The position numbers were made by a program, and so were the translations under genes. 64,000 bases of DNA from Annulohypoxylon bovei var. microspora (taxonomy: Eukaryota > Ascomycota > Sordariomycetes > Xylariales > Hypoxylaceae): positions 1 through 64,000 of the forward strand of contig MU405212.1 in NCBI GenBank assembly GCA_022836615.1, read 5' to 3'. This document shows, piece after piece, positions 51,640 to 63,787 of the stretch; positions within the stretch are counted from its first letter, which is position 1, and each line of letters starts with the position of its first letter. The notes beneath the pieces were generated by a model, which made no database searches, had not been told where the DNA came from, and saw only the letters and a program-made list of their open reading frames with translations.

Positions 51640-51693
51640 CATACATACATACATACATACAAGGTAGCTAGGTATGTAGGTAGCTAGGTAGGT
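51640..51693. repeat. (CATA)n followed by GTAGCTAGGTA units
   Basis: Five CATA units (51641-51660) pass into two units of GGTAGCTAGGTA separated by TGTA, ending GGTAGG. The second part resembles the TAGGTA words scattered through other intergenic regions. Confidence 0.8.
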
Positions 51694-53057
51694 TGCAGAT
51701 ACGTAGATAAGGCCCATCTACGTCTGTGGATATACATAGCATCACCACGGGCAAGGGTAGCTCGCATCGCATATGTAGGTGCGTTCGTATAAGTGGACGA
51801 GGCAGGGATAGGGGGGAGCCCAGTAGCACTACTGCACGACATTGCATCGTTCGTTGCATGACCCCTAGGCGGTGATGTAATCCGGCAGGAGAGATAAGTT
51901 CGAAACCGTACCTCGACAGCTCGATACTCTCAACATTCTGTAATCGTTACCGTCGCCCGTTCGTATACTACTTCGATCGTATACTCTTGCGGTTAGCCGA
52001 TGTAGTATAGTGCATACCTATCCCAGATCCAGGCACCATAGAGCGTCCGTCGGAGCGCGGTCCATTAGCCCGGTTCCCCTGGGCCCTCCGACCACTGGTA
52101 GGCGATCGCGAAAGGCAATCGTGTTGATCGTATGGATCGTCGGGATTCCTTGATTTTCTCGTCCGTTCTGGAATCCAACTCGGTTGTAGCCGAAGCCACC
52201 CGACGGTACGCGAGGTACGCGAGACAGGTTCCCTAGATAGGTACCCCACACCCATCTGAGACTTAGCCACAGATCTACGACCGCAGGACCGGTTTGTGCA
52301 ATGTGGCTTGACGACAAATTTGTGGCTGTGCATCTATAACGCGTCAGTTTACCACGTAGCGTCGACGACTATCGCCTTTCTAGGCAACGATTAAGGTTCA
52401 AATGTTATTTTTAGATTCGTTATATCTAGCTCGAAGGTACATGTGCTGGAGTAGGTACGTGTCTTCTCGCCTCGAACTACGTGCTCACTAGGTATAGTCT
52501 ATAGACACATACTAGTATATTCCCAGGTACTTCGCCGCAAGGTGACGCAGGTCCATGTTGACTCAACACAGCAACGTCCCTCGAGGTTGTGGCCAATCGA
52601 GTAGTATAGGCTGCCGGAGCGTGGCTATCCCAAGATATGTATGTAGGTACGCAGATGAGGCAGCCTACGTATTCGGTATCCGGGTACTGTGAGCCTATAG
52701 CTTCTGTTCTCCCTAGTCACCTACCCTGCCTACGTAGACAGACCCTCCACTCTTCCGCGGAGACGAACTTTATCGGTTCTTGGATGGTTAGCTTCACATG
52801 CCGAGTAAAATGGCCAATTCAAGTATCATAGCATGCATGTAACGTCAAGCTTCCTATTCGTACATGGTATCCACTAGATAGGGCGAATTAGTCACACAGG
52901 GTCAACATTGAACCACGCCTTCATCTAGCCAGCGTTATAGATTAGTAACACTTAGACAAATTAGTCGGGTAGTATTCAAAGGGTTTTTTTTTTCAAGTAA
53001 TATAGCTGCAAATATCACAAGACCTTTTGATGAACCATCAACGCCGAACAATTGTAT

Positions 53058-56000
53058 CTAGTCGCCTAGCACAGCCGTGCGTACATCAGAGAACAGAGGT
53101 ACGATATCTGTCCAAAGTTGGAACTGCAAGCACGTGTTGTTAGTAAACTGGGAATAGTACCGTGACTAGCGTTTTCGTCAAAGTAGCACATACCTGATAA
53201 TAGCCTTGTGATGCAAGCACCTCCAGTCCTGGAATGGTAGTCCAGCCTGCGTTCTCGGCTAGCTCCATCAGTGGCGTACGGCGAGGCTTGTAAGCCATCT
53301 CCAATAGGACTTGGAGCCCTTCATTATGCCTGGGTTGTTGTAAAACCGATCCAATTAGCTCTACCAACGACGTCTCGATCGGTTTGTCCGCGGGGACCGT
53401 GCTGATGATGACATTTGGCCGGTGCTGAACATGGCCAGCCTCGCTTACTTGCTCGATCTTGAAGTCGTTGGGGAACGTCGAACGAAGAGAGCTTGCGGCA
53501 TTAGGGTTCCGTGCCACAATATAAATAGGGCTGTAACCAAGTGAGTGGAGCGCATAGATGGCCGCCCTACTGGTACCACCTGAACCTACCACCATCGCAC
53601 CATTCGCTGTCCCATCAGCCGGTGCTACCAGTCCTGCTCCGCGCAAGGAGTGGACCATGCCCCTCCAGTCGGTATTCTCACCTAACAGACGCTGTCTCGA
53701 TCCATCTTGCTGGGGGACTGGTATGATCGTGTTGACTGCGCCAATAACCTGGGCCGATTCTGAGATGTCGTCGAGAAGCGCCATCACGTCAAGCTTGAGT
53801 GGCATAGTGACCGATGCACCTCCGAACTCGGGCGACTGGATTAGCTCTCGCAAATCTGTCGCAGAGTCGGTTTCAAATAGGGAGTACTGATGGGGTAATC
53901 CTGTCTGGCGGAATAGGGTGTTATGCAAGGCCGGTGACCTAGACGCCGAGATAGGTTTCCCAAATAGGTAGAACTGCTTGGCCTCAAGCTCTCCAATTAA
54001 GGCAAGCCCGCTGCGGATCTCAGCTGCTGACAGTTGGCCGGGTGCTGCTTTGAATGGTAGGTCCGGATGTGAGACAGGTGTTAAAAAGCCATTCAGCACT
54101 CGAGAGAACTTCCCGATTGTGCCCATGTTGAGAGATATTATGGGCCTCCCGTGCGCAGCAAACATCCTCTCTTTGAAAGCAGCTAGCGAATAATTGTCAT
54201 CCATCTTCTTCGCAACTCCTACCAACTTGATAATGTCGCCGTATTGTAAGGCTCGGTTGTACCACGTTTGCCAGCCCCCATTCTTCCAGGACAGCTTACC
54301 CTCTGGATCATGATGCGACGCGATGACACGTGTAGAGCTGTTTCGTGACTTAATGATGGTATCCAAAGTCTCATCTGAAAGCGTCATTTCGAGATCTATA
54401 TACTCGACACCTGTACGTATGGCCGTCCGATATAGGGGAAGCAACTCCTTTTCGGACGTGTATTTGAAACGACCACCTTGGGACGTGGACCTGACTGTGA
54501 AGATAATGGGAATCTTAGCTGTAGAACGCAGCAGCGAAATTTGCTTCCTGACCGATTCTGGTGAAGTATCATCCAGCAAATCGACTCGCAGTTCGACGGC
54601 ATCTGCACCCACTACAACACGCGGAATCACCTCCAACGCCGACGAAACGCTAGGCACGGTGAGCGATACGAAGAAGGATGAACGCTTCTTCTTCACGTCC
54701 TCGAAATGCGTACTTTTCCCAGTAATTGCCGAGACGAATTGAGTGAAGTCGGTAGGAGGGTCACTGATACCCCCAGGCGGATCAAAGTAGGGGCTGTAAT
54801 ATTCGTAGTTGCTGCATTTTTGGAAGAGAGGTTTACGCCGTTCGTATACGCCCCTTATGTCTTCGGTGTAAGCAGGACGAGTTTTATCCCGTGTCAGATA
54901 TTCTATTATTTGTTCAGAGTCGCGATCAACGTTGAGAACCACACCGCCGTTGTGATGGTAAGAAACGAGTAGTTCCAGGGCCTCGGGCGTCTCGACAATG
55001 CCTCCACCACAGGAAAAGACATGACCTTGGCCTTGATTTTTAAGAACGTCTCTTAGAAGTTCGGACTCATCGCTCCTGAAGCCTTCCCAACCTCGACCGC
55101 TCTCATTTATGATTTGGGGAATTGTCATGCCAGATCTTCGTTCTAATTCTTGATCAAGATCAATAAAAGAACGCCCAAGGATCTTGGCCATCCAATGACC
55201 TGTTGTAGTCTTCCCAGCTCCCCGCATTCCAACAATGAAGATAGAGGACCCAGTCTCAGATTGCTTTGCCTTTTTAGGAATGTGGGGGACGACATCATCG
55301 CCTGTAAGGCTAACTTTGAATGACTGAGCCAACACATCCCACCATCCAGGCCATGTTTTGCCAGTGCATTCGCGTTCTAGGATGAGAACTGAGCCTGGCG
55401 CTATGACGGATAGAACACTAAAGCTCATTGCTACACGGTGGTCATCGTAGCAGTAAATACCTTCGCTCGACTCGGACAGCTCGGAGAACTTCTTGCCGGC
55501 CACGATAATGCCGTCTTCAAGTTCTCTGCAATGTACACCGAATTTTGCGAGTTGTTCCCTCATCGCTGCGATACGATTACACTCCTTGACACGCTGGTTA
55601 GCAATCCCAGTGATTTTAGTCTCTCCTGATGCTACGGCGGCAAGAACAGATGCTGTCAAAAACGCATCAGTCATGGGCTCCATATCGACCTCAATGCCCT
55701 TTAACCCGCCTGGGCTTGGACCAGTTACTGTCGTCGACGTAGCGGTTTGCTCTACGGTGCATCCCATCGGGCGAAGCACATCTGTCGCGAAACGAGCATC
55801 ACCTTGCAGGGAACTTGCGCCGATATTGGGGATTGTACAAGTAGTTCCCGTAATAGCAGCAACCGCAAGAGGGTAGGTTGCCGAGCTAGCGTCACTCTCA
55901 ACAACATACTCTTCGGGGTTTTTATACACCCCCTGGGGAATGTGGTAAGTGTATGGCTCATCAGGGGATTTTTTTACAGAAATGCTGAATGCCTCCATCA

Positions 56001-57834
56001 TGGCAATTGTCATGTCGATATAGAGCTGCGAAATTGGCTTGCCGCCCACTAAGCGAAGAGTCACGGGCTTCTTAGCATACGGCGCGCACATCAAAAGAGA
56101 TGAGACGTATTGGGATGAGATCGTAGCAGCCAACTCGATGACTCCTCCGTCAAGACCACCAGCTGCGTCAACCTGCACAGGAAGACTATGTTCCTTCTCA
56201 AGGTATTTGATGTTAATACCATTCGATCGCAGGGCATCGACAAGTGGACCGATAGGTCGGGTCTTCATCCTAGCATTCCCAGTTAAAACAGTCGATGTCG
56301 CACTGGAAGATGAGCATAAAGCAACCACGGTCGTCAGGAAACGAGAAGCGGTGCCCGCATTGCCAATGTAGAGAGGTTCTTCGCTTGCCTCGAGCTTGCC
56401 ACCTTTTCCTGAAACTACGAGGACTTCACCAGCGTCTTCCCATGAATATGAGGCCCCATTGAGTCTAGCAATTGCTGACAGCATATATTCGGTATCATCC
56501 GAATGAAGGAGGTTCTTAACTCGGCAGGTCCCTTGGCCAAGCGCAGCAAGAACTAGAGCCCGGTTGGAGATACTTTTAGACCCAGGAGGGGTTACCTGCA
56601 CGTTAAGCCCCTTAGGTACTCCTGGCTTCACACGAGTGGCAGGGGAAAGGACAACTCGGATGGCGCTATCGTCGACTACGCTAGCTTTGGGCTCATAGGT
56701 CTGGCCTACGGCGGAAAGTAGTACAATCTTCTTTTTCTTCCCATCGTTCTTCTTGTCCACTGCCATTTTCTGAAGTAGCACATCTACAGGGCACTCCTTC
56801 CCGGCGGTCAACTTCACAATACGTTTGTCATGAAGAGATGTCGGCAAATCGTAGCTCGCAATGCACTTGACCAGTCGAGCTACTGCGCCAGGCCGCAAGA
56901 CGCCGAGGTAACGAGCTAGTTCGGCCTCCTTAACCATTCCAATCGCTACGGCTTCTCCATGCAGAACCTGAGGAGTGAGGATGGCTTCAAAAGCATGGCC
57001 AATCGAATGACCAAAGTTAAGAAGGTTCCGCAGGCCACCCTCTTTTTCGTCCTTGGAGACAACCTCAGCTTTGACGCGGGCGGAGGCGAGAACGATGCGC
57101 TTGAGTATGGCACGGATCGGTAGTAGTCTATCACTGGGATCGGGGGTCTTGGACCGAATAGCGCTCAATATTGAAGCGGCATTTTGCTCTAGAGTTGTAA
57201 ATTCGGCCTCATCCCATATAGCGGCTGTTTTGACCACTTCGGCCATGCCATTGATAAATTCGCGAACGGGAAGGGTTTCGAGAAAAGCTAAGTCTATGTA
57301 AATGCGCTGGGGTTGCCAGAAGGCCCCAACAAGATTCTTGCCCATAGGAGTGTCGATGGCAGTCTTTCCGCCGATGGAGGAGTCGACCATGGAGAGCAGC
57401 GTGGTGGGGACCTGGACGAAACGGACGCCGCGCATGAAGGTAGCGGCGATGTAACCGATCATATCACCAATAACACCACCGCCTAGAGCAATGATAACCG
57501 TATCCCTCGTACATTGCTGGGCTAACATCCAGTCCTCTATCTCGGCCTTGGTCTCGCGACTTTTGGAGGTCTCGCCGGGAGGGATGGTGTAAGTAAGAAG
57601 TCGGGTTTGTAGATCTCGGCTCTTAACGGCCTCGTTAAAGATAGTTACGAAAGAAGGAACATAGCGATCGTGGAGATTAGTATCGGTGATAAGGATGTAT
57701 GTAGAAGACTTGAGATTTTCGAGGAGGTCGTCTGGGACAAATTTTCGCCAGATACCGTGGTCGACAATGATGGAGTCGGATCCAAGAATGGAGATGCGGG
57801 TTGGACCCGACGCACCGTTGGCTTGGGTAGCCAT
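53058..57834 (-). CDS. ARO1: Pentafunctional AROM polypeptide, complement(join 53058-53123, 53194-57834)
   Basis: Predicted 1568-residue cytosolic enzyme catalysing steps 2-6 of the shikimate pathway. Domains in order: 3-dehydroquinate synthase (1 to ~395, GGGVIGD at 118-124); EPSP synthase (~400-855, GSKSISNRAL from 418); shikimate kinase (~865-1060, Walker A GMRGAGKT at 869-876); type I 3-dehydroquinase (~1075-1280, His1174/His1175 and Schiff-base Lys1203 in IIKLVG); shikimate dehydrogenase (~1288 to end, NTDW and VVGSGGTSRAA). A 70-base intron (53124-53193; donor GTATGT, branch CTAAC, acceptor TTGCAG) follows GYYQ, and the last exon adds only 21 residues starting FQLWTDIVPL. All five active sites look intact and length matches fungal AROM (about 1580). 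Confidence 0.97.
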
Positions 57835-59232
57835 TTTGATGTTGCGGTTTTAATAATATTCAGTTGTATTTTGATTCCTACACCTAACGACACGTTCGAC
57901 AAGTTTTTTGATAAATCGCAACGAGGGCGAAGTTGAAAGAGTGCTTCTAAGCGGATGGTATATACGTAAGAATGAGGAGCCCCTCTAGAAAAAAATAGCT
58001 CGCTAGATCTCTATGAATTCTAGCGGGTCCTAAATATTCACTCCATGAATACGTGATGATAGCTTCGTTTCCCCTTGAATTCAGGAAGACGTGGAAATGA
58101 GTCGAGGGAAGATGTGCACCTATGATGGAGGTAGGTGCTTAGTTAGGTTCGAACAATGAAGTTCCGTTGTAGTATGAGTCGACGCTTTGAGAAAGGGTCC
58201 GAAGCGGTTGGCCCCGCCGAATTTTTTTAGGTTGTTCCTGGAAGAATCTTTGTGTGGTGAACTGGCCAATTGGCCAATAGGAATTGAAATATGCGACTGC
58301 CATTGCTCATAATATTTGGAAGTGCAACTCCGATACGCGGGGCGTGTAGTAGAGGGGTTTATCCAATCACAATAATCATGATTAAGGTTGTGTGACAGTC
58401 AGATTTTGGTAGATTGATGAAACTTTGTCATACATAAACCTCCAATGAGAATCATGGTCTCCACCGCGCCTGAGTGCTTACTTTTTCCTTAGATATAAAG
58501 CCGTCGGCGATAAATTAGGAGTTCCACGAAATGTCTCCCGACACGATACCTACCTTAGGTATTACCCCAAATCCCGACAGCAATCGGCTTCCCGGCAATC
58601 GTTTGCTTATCCATACTCGGAACATTACGGGGTTGTTCATCGCGAAATTAACCAACAACGGTGCGCTGTGTCGTTTCTTCATGTTGAGTAATTTGATGCC
58701 TATGAGGTGACCGCATGTTATTGCGGCTCCAGCTGAGAAATAGCAGTGAAATTCGAAGGATGCCGGGGTGGGTGCTGATTAATGGGTGTAACTCGATCTA
58801 GCTCGCTTCGTTTACTCAGGCAGTTCAGGGCAATCTTTTTGCCTGTTAACCCCTACTGCTACCATAGAGATGGCGGTGACCCCATCAAAAGCGACCCGCA
58901 ACTTTTCGCGCTCGCGTTTTGCCTCTACATTTGGCACATCGATTTTTTATACGGTTGCTTGTGGGGCCATGAAATGACTAAAAGAAGGAATGCCGTAATA
59001 ATGAGAGCCTCCATCGTGTATTTGAACCTCGCCTGTCCCTGTTTCCCTGTTTCTTTGTGCCATGATGTCTTTGTGAAATGACCTATAGAACCGTGTATTC
59101 GCTCAATAGACCAGGGGTCGTCATTGGTTAATTAACATAAAGCAGCAGCACCGTTACATTGGATATCTTCATCGGTCCAAAAGCAAGGCGTCAGATCGTC
59201 CCGTGGTGACAAGAAAGGGGACAACAGACAAG
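57835..59232. other. Intergenic between AROM and MFS gene, both promoters
   Basis: AROM and the transporter diverge from here. Close to AROM are two ATGAGTCGA words and a CCAAT palindrome (annotated separately). A 99-codon frame at 58782-59081 has no recognisable domain and is not called. Confidence 0.5.
58098..58276 (-). promoter_or_regulatory. Possible AROM upstream sites: two TGAGTC words and a CCAAT palindrome
   Basis: TGAGTC occurs at 58098-58103 and 58175-58180, both inside the same 9-mer ATGAGTCGA, 264 and 341 bases upstream of the AROM start. It matches six of seven positions of the Gcn4/Cpc-1 site TGASTCA. A perfect palindrome TGGCCAATTGGCCA lies at 58263-58276 and contains CCAAT on both strands. 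General amino-acid control of AROM genes is established in fungi; these particular sites are inference. Confidence 0.35.
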
Positions 59233-61296
59233 ATGGCCTCCGACATGGACAAGCTCGGCCCAGAGAAGCTTCAGGTCGAATCCCGACCGGGCACTAGTCC
59301 AACCAGAGAGAGATCCCGCGATTCTCCTAGTTTGACCCGGATACGCTCTTCATCCATTGCCCGCGTACGATCAAATAATGGTCACGGATGCGCCGACTTG
59401 GAAGAAGGCGACGATTCAACTGATGATACACTCACACCCGATCAACCCCAAGTTGAAAAGGATCCATTTGAGGTTGCATGGGAGGGCGATAATGATCCAT
59501 TATGCCCTAAGAGCATGAGTGTCGTTCGAAAATGGCTTGTTGTGATAACTATTGGCATGGGTAGTCTATGTGTGTAAGTGACTCTATGCCCTATGAACGA
59601 ATTAAATCTAGTTTCTGAACTTGGTCTAATGATAAGTGTAGAACGTGTACGAGCTCCATCTATGCATCAACATATAGTCAGATGAATCCTGAGTTCCATA
59701 TATCGAGCATCGTTGGCACTCTCGGTCTATCGCTCTTCGTCCTTGGCAGTATGTTTCTCACCGATGTCTTATAAACTCACATTTGCTAAATTCATAATTA
59801 AAGTTGCTCTTGGCCCGTTACTCATGAGCCCTCTAAGCGAATTCGTTGGCCGACGACCGATTTATCTCATCTCCTGGGCTCTGTTTTTAATATGGCTAAT
59901 ACCAAGTGCTGTCTCTCGTAACGCCGCGACCATGATGGTGGCACGGTTCATCGACGGGTTCGGTGGTAGCTCATTCCTCAGCGTCGCTGGGGGTACCGTC
60001 AGCGACGTGTTCAACCGAGACCAGATTCAAGCGCCAATGGTTATAATAGCGCTGAGTCCTTTCATTGGTATGTGACTGCTGGCAGATATTGATCCTATAC
60101 TGAGCTAACGATCTATAGGTCCAAGTCTAGGACCTTTACTCGGTGGATTCATCAACTACTACTCGACTTGGAGGTGGACGTATTACGTATGTATTCTACC
60201 ACCATTAATTCAACATGGATTCGAGTTACTAATCCTGGAATAATAGGCAATGATAATCTGGGCCGTTGCTGAGTTTGCTATGATTATTTTCTTCGCGCCT
60301 GAAACGTATCGTATGTAACTACCTACAAATCGTCTAAATTGAGATTCGAGTACTAACCGATATTCTAGATCCAATCAAGCTTCGTGAGAAAGCTAGAAAT
60401 TTGAGAAAAGAGACCGGGGACGAACGCTGGAAGGCTCCCATGGAGAAATCAACCAAGTCTGTTGTGTCGACTATTGGAAATTCCTTACTACGCCCCTTTC
60501 AGTTGCTCATTTTTGAGCCCATGTGCCTACTACTCTGTCTCTTCTCTGCCATATTGCTCGGTGTCCTGTACCTGTTCTTCGGAGCGTTCGGTCTAGTCTT
60601 TGGAGATACTTATGGCTTCAACCTCTGGCAGTCCGGCTTGAGCTTCCTCGGTATTCTAACAGGAATGATCTTCTGTTCTGCGATCGATCCCATCTGGCGT
60701 TACACATATCTTCGACTCCTGGAACAAAACAACGGGCGTCCCGAACCCGAATTCCGGCTGCCATCCGCAATCGCAGGAGCGTTCCTTGTTCCCATTGGGT
60801 TATTCATCTTTGCGTGGAGCGCCTACCCATGGGTTCACTGGATAGTACCTATTATCGGGTCTGGCATATTTGGCTGCGGCACACTCATGGTTTTCACCGG
60901 AGTATTCACCTTCCTTGGTAAGTTAAAATATTCATCTGAACCTGAATATTTCTTCCGGTCGTGTCCCTTGAAATTAGCTAACTCTATTGTAATAGTGGAT
61001 GCATATCCTCTATACGCTGCTTCAGCTCTCGCTGCAAACAGTTTCACTAGGTGTACATTTGCTGGTAAGTGCGAAACTCGGCGACGAGAAGGTTCTAGGG
61101 GTTGACCACTAGCTAACTTATCCTTTCAATAGCTGCTTTCCCTCTTTTTGGAATACAAATGTACCATAAGCTTGGTTATCAATGGGGATCTAGCTTGCTC
61201 GCCTTTCTTGCGGTGGCGATGATGCCGTTCCCATATTTGTTTTTCCGATACGGAAAACAAATCCGCAAAAACAGTAGATTTGCTACGCAGATATAA
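59233..61296 (+). CDS. MFS transporter (DHA1-like), eight exons
   Basis: Predicted 541-residue membrane transporter. Exons: 59233-59573, 59642-59748, 59804-60067, 60119-60186, 60247-60310, 60369-60917, 60996-61064, 61133-61296. Each junction has GTA(A/T)GT and AG and restores the frame. A polar, acidic cytosolic N-tail of about 108 residues precedes the first membrane segment. The loop after segment 2 reads GPLLMSPLSEFVGRRP, the major-facilitator signature as found in drug/polyamine proton antiporters. Later landmarks: GPSLGPLLGG, NYYSTWRWTYY, FFAPETYHP, a cytosolic loop with LREKARNLRKE, and VDAYPLYAASALAANSF. The ATG at 59233 is preferred; the frame extends upstream only from a GTG. Substrate is unknown. 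It has many more introns than its neighbours. Confidence 0.88.
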
Positions 61297-62400
61297 ATCG
61301 ACCTAGGTTGATCGAATTAATCTAGGACCTCTGCTGGTATGTGGCTTAATGTCTGATACCCCTTGTCACAATACCCAGAGTTACCTAGGTATATTATGTT
61401 ACTTTCTTACAGCTAAGGCATCGTCAGAGGTTTGCTCTGCTCGTTTATGCATGGAATTAAGGAGCTGCCAGCAAGGACAAGAGCCTACGGCACAGCTTTG
61501 CAATATGATTCCAGCGTTTTGAAAATACGGTATTACGTAGATATGTATATAATGAAGACCGAACACGAGGCATGACGTGGTATATATACCTAGATAGTCA
61601 TGAATCAAGTATATGTTGGCTTATTAGCGCACGGTACTATTTTCTTTTATCTAAGAAAACCCACCTAGGTACTAGGTACCTATACAGGAGTGAAGCTTCG
61701 TAGGTTCAAAGACATCTCGTAACCCCTTTCACAGAATAAGGGGTGACGTCCCTAGACTGACTAAGAGAATAAAACTGTTAACTACTATGTACCTAGTATA
61801 TCAACAACACATACCTTATAGGAAGCAAGAAAATTGGGTTGGACACGCTACCTGTTCTGATATTAAATAAGTAATCACTTTAGTCCTATTCATGAAGTAT
61901 TCTAGCTTGTGCAAACATTGACATAGTTATCTCGTCCTACATCAGTTGTCATGGCTAAGGTCTGTCGTGAATGGTGAACTGCGAACATCCACATATAACA
62001 TGATTTCATATAACTGGCATTCGTCACGGACTTGGATAGTTGGCGGAGGACTTTGTGTTTGTTGAAATGGGGTATCATTGACAGAATAGTATCTTGCTAA
62101 ATTACAAATCTCTGACAAGGCTGTCGATGGTAGTCACATACAGGTTCCGTTGAAATTTGCTTGTTTAACTCTTGACAACGGACAAGTCTTGATCAACAAC
62201 GGTCTCATAACAGTAGCAATCATCTGACAGTGCCTTTACTATGAAATCATTCGACTGGCAAGAATCAACTGATGATTGCTTCACATTGATAACCTTAACT
62301 TCTCAGCATCCGTCTAGATGATTGGTAGCCTATGAAGTCGTACACGGCCATAGCTTTTAAGCAATGACCCTCCCTTCCTGAATCTCATACAAAGACTAGG
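61297..62400. other. Intergenic, no gene seen
   Basis: This is the 3' flank of the transporter and upstream DNA of the GFA-like gene. It has TACCTAGGTA-type words at 61382 and a clustered pair at 61662-61682. No open frame has recognisable content. Confidence 0.45.
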
Positions 62401-62675
62401 AGTCCCCGCATAACTGACTCTCGAGCAATATCATCATCTACCCCGTGTGACTTCTTAGAGCAGTGGCAGTCCCCGCCTGATCTAGGCCGCCAGGGGAATA
62501 ATAGTTCCCGCCTCGTCTGAACCTCGCGAGCAACGGTAGCCCTCGCCCAGCTAGGTGTTTCGAGGCAACCACAGTATTCGATCGATCCGGTTTCCTAGAG
62601 TAGTGGTGTTACACGCCCCGGTTGGTTTCCGAGAGCAACAAACGCTCCCGCCTAATCTGAAATTTCAAAGGACAG
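62401..62675. repeat. Degenerate ~35-bp tandem repeat array before the GFA gene
   Basis: About eight diverged units start near 62401, 62438, 62468, 62503, 62538, 62573, 62613 and 62642. Four successive starts are exactly 35 bases apart. The shared pattern is CCCCGCCT.ATCTG, then CTCGAGAGCAA and a short AT-containing spacer beginning the next AGT. The clearest units are AGTCCCCGC (62401, 62468), AGTTCCCGCCT (62503) and CTCCCGCCTAATCTG (62644). It ends about 155 bases before the ATG of the 62830 gene, so it lies in the promoter or leader. Confidence 0.65.
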
Positions 62676-62829
62676 ACCAACTTCCCCCTCCTTCCTCTTA
62701 AGAACCTTCTCTGAATCCACACAAACTCCTCTGATCATATCATTCCTAGTAAATCCAACTTCAACTTCTTGTCCTTACACATAACAGAACTCCATTCCTT
62801 AGAGATAACCCTCTCACCTAACAAATACC

Positions 62830-63594
62830 ATGGCTGCCGGATGGACTAGCTTCGAGGAGGACAGCTTCTCCGGTCAGCTTATGCAAGTGGGGGTGCACCT
62901 GTCCATCGCATGCCTCTGCGGCCAAGTATGTACAATACCAATTAGAGTGCTTCGCCGGAATGGAGTACTAACGTCGCATCTGCGTAGATCCAAGGCCTGA
63001 TTCGTGGTCACCGTCCCTTCCACGTGAGTTGAACCATTAGAATTTCATACCGTCCTAACGCCCCTAAAGCTAACCGAAACAAGCAAATCTGTCATTGCGT
63101 CGACTGCAAGAAAATCACCGGTGGTACACACGGTGATTTCCTCGTCACTAGAGAGGAGTTCTTGGAGATCAACTCGGGTAAGTTTCTTAGTCTTGGTGGT
63201 CCTCCCATCCATGTCCCTCCCATTAATCCCATCAACCCAAACATTCGTTAACCATCGATTAGGATCCCCCGAAGTATTCTCTTTCCAGGCCACCCAAGCG
63301 GTCTTCGAATTTAAGAAGTACGTCTTCAGATGCGGACAATGTAGCACTCCTCTATACCTAAAGGAGAGAGACATGCGAGCAGAGCGCATTTTCATTTTTT
63401 CCGGCTGTCTGGTGAATCACCAGTGGCTAGAGAAGCCCGACATCGAAATCTTTTTGCGGGAGAAATGTCACTGGTTGCCCGAGCTCCGAAGAACTCCAGC
63501 CCCTTCGCCGGAGCCAGATGTGGAGTTGGTACAGGCTGAGCCGGACATCGAGATCGTGAGATCTTACAGCGCCAGTGAAGAGTCAGAGGAATGA
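62830..63594 (+). CDS. GFA/CENP-V-like zinc protein, join 62830-62925, 62988-63023, 63084-63177, 63263-63594
   Basis: Predicted 185-residue protein of the GFA (glutathione-dependent formaldehyde-activating) / CENP-V fold family. All seven family cysteines are visible: C28-x-C30, C47-x-C49-xx-C52 and C99-xx-C102, binding two zinc ions. ITGGTHGDFLV follows the CHCVDC motif, and KPDIEIFLREKCHWLPEL matches the usual domain end. The introns have GTATGT, GTGAGT and GTAAGT donors. The last acceptor is ATTAG at 63262, because using the later TTTCCAG gives an early stop. After the domain, a 35-residue acidic tail carries two related units PDVELV and PDIEIV. Substrate is unknown; most fungal members are uncharacterised and the formaldehyde name is often not apt. 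Confidence 0.85.
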
Positions 63595-63787
63595 TGTGGG
63601 GAAAGATGGTTCCTCGTGGAATAGTCGGTTCGTGTGTTTTCTTCTCTTAAGAGTTTATTTCGTCCCGGCGTTATGGTTCGGGTTCATCACACGCGTGACC
63701 GATAAAAGAAAGGTTGAGGTATGTTGATGGTATGCGAATAGGCAAGGTAGCCTAGATCCATAGTGCATATAGCACATCGTTGATTCT

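Larger units (their letters stand above)
49107..53057. other. Gene-free stretch between C2H2 gene and AROM
   Basis: No supported gene is present. Short overlapping frames at 49009-49430 and 51968-52333 lack recognisable content. Microsatellite-like tracts occur at 50619-50675 and 51640-51693, and a CpG-rich patch at about 51230-51370. AROM ends at 53058, so the right part holds its 3' region. Confidence 0.4.

Noticed and set aside
63282..63288. TTTCCAG as acceptor of the last GFA intron
   Set aside because: Joining there gives a stop within a few codons and loses the CGQC zinc site; the ATTAG acceptor at 63262 keeps both.
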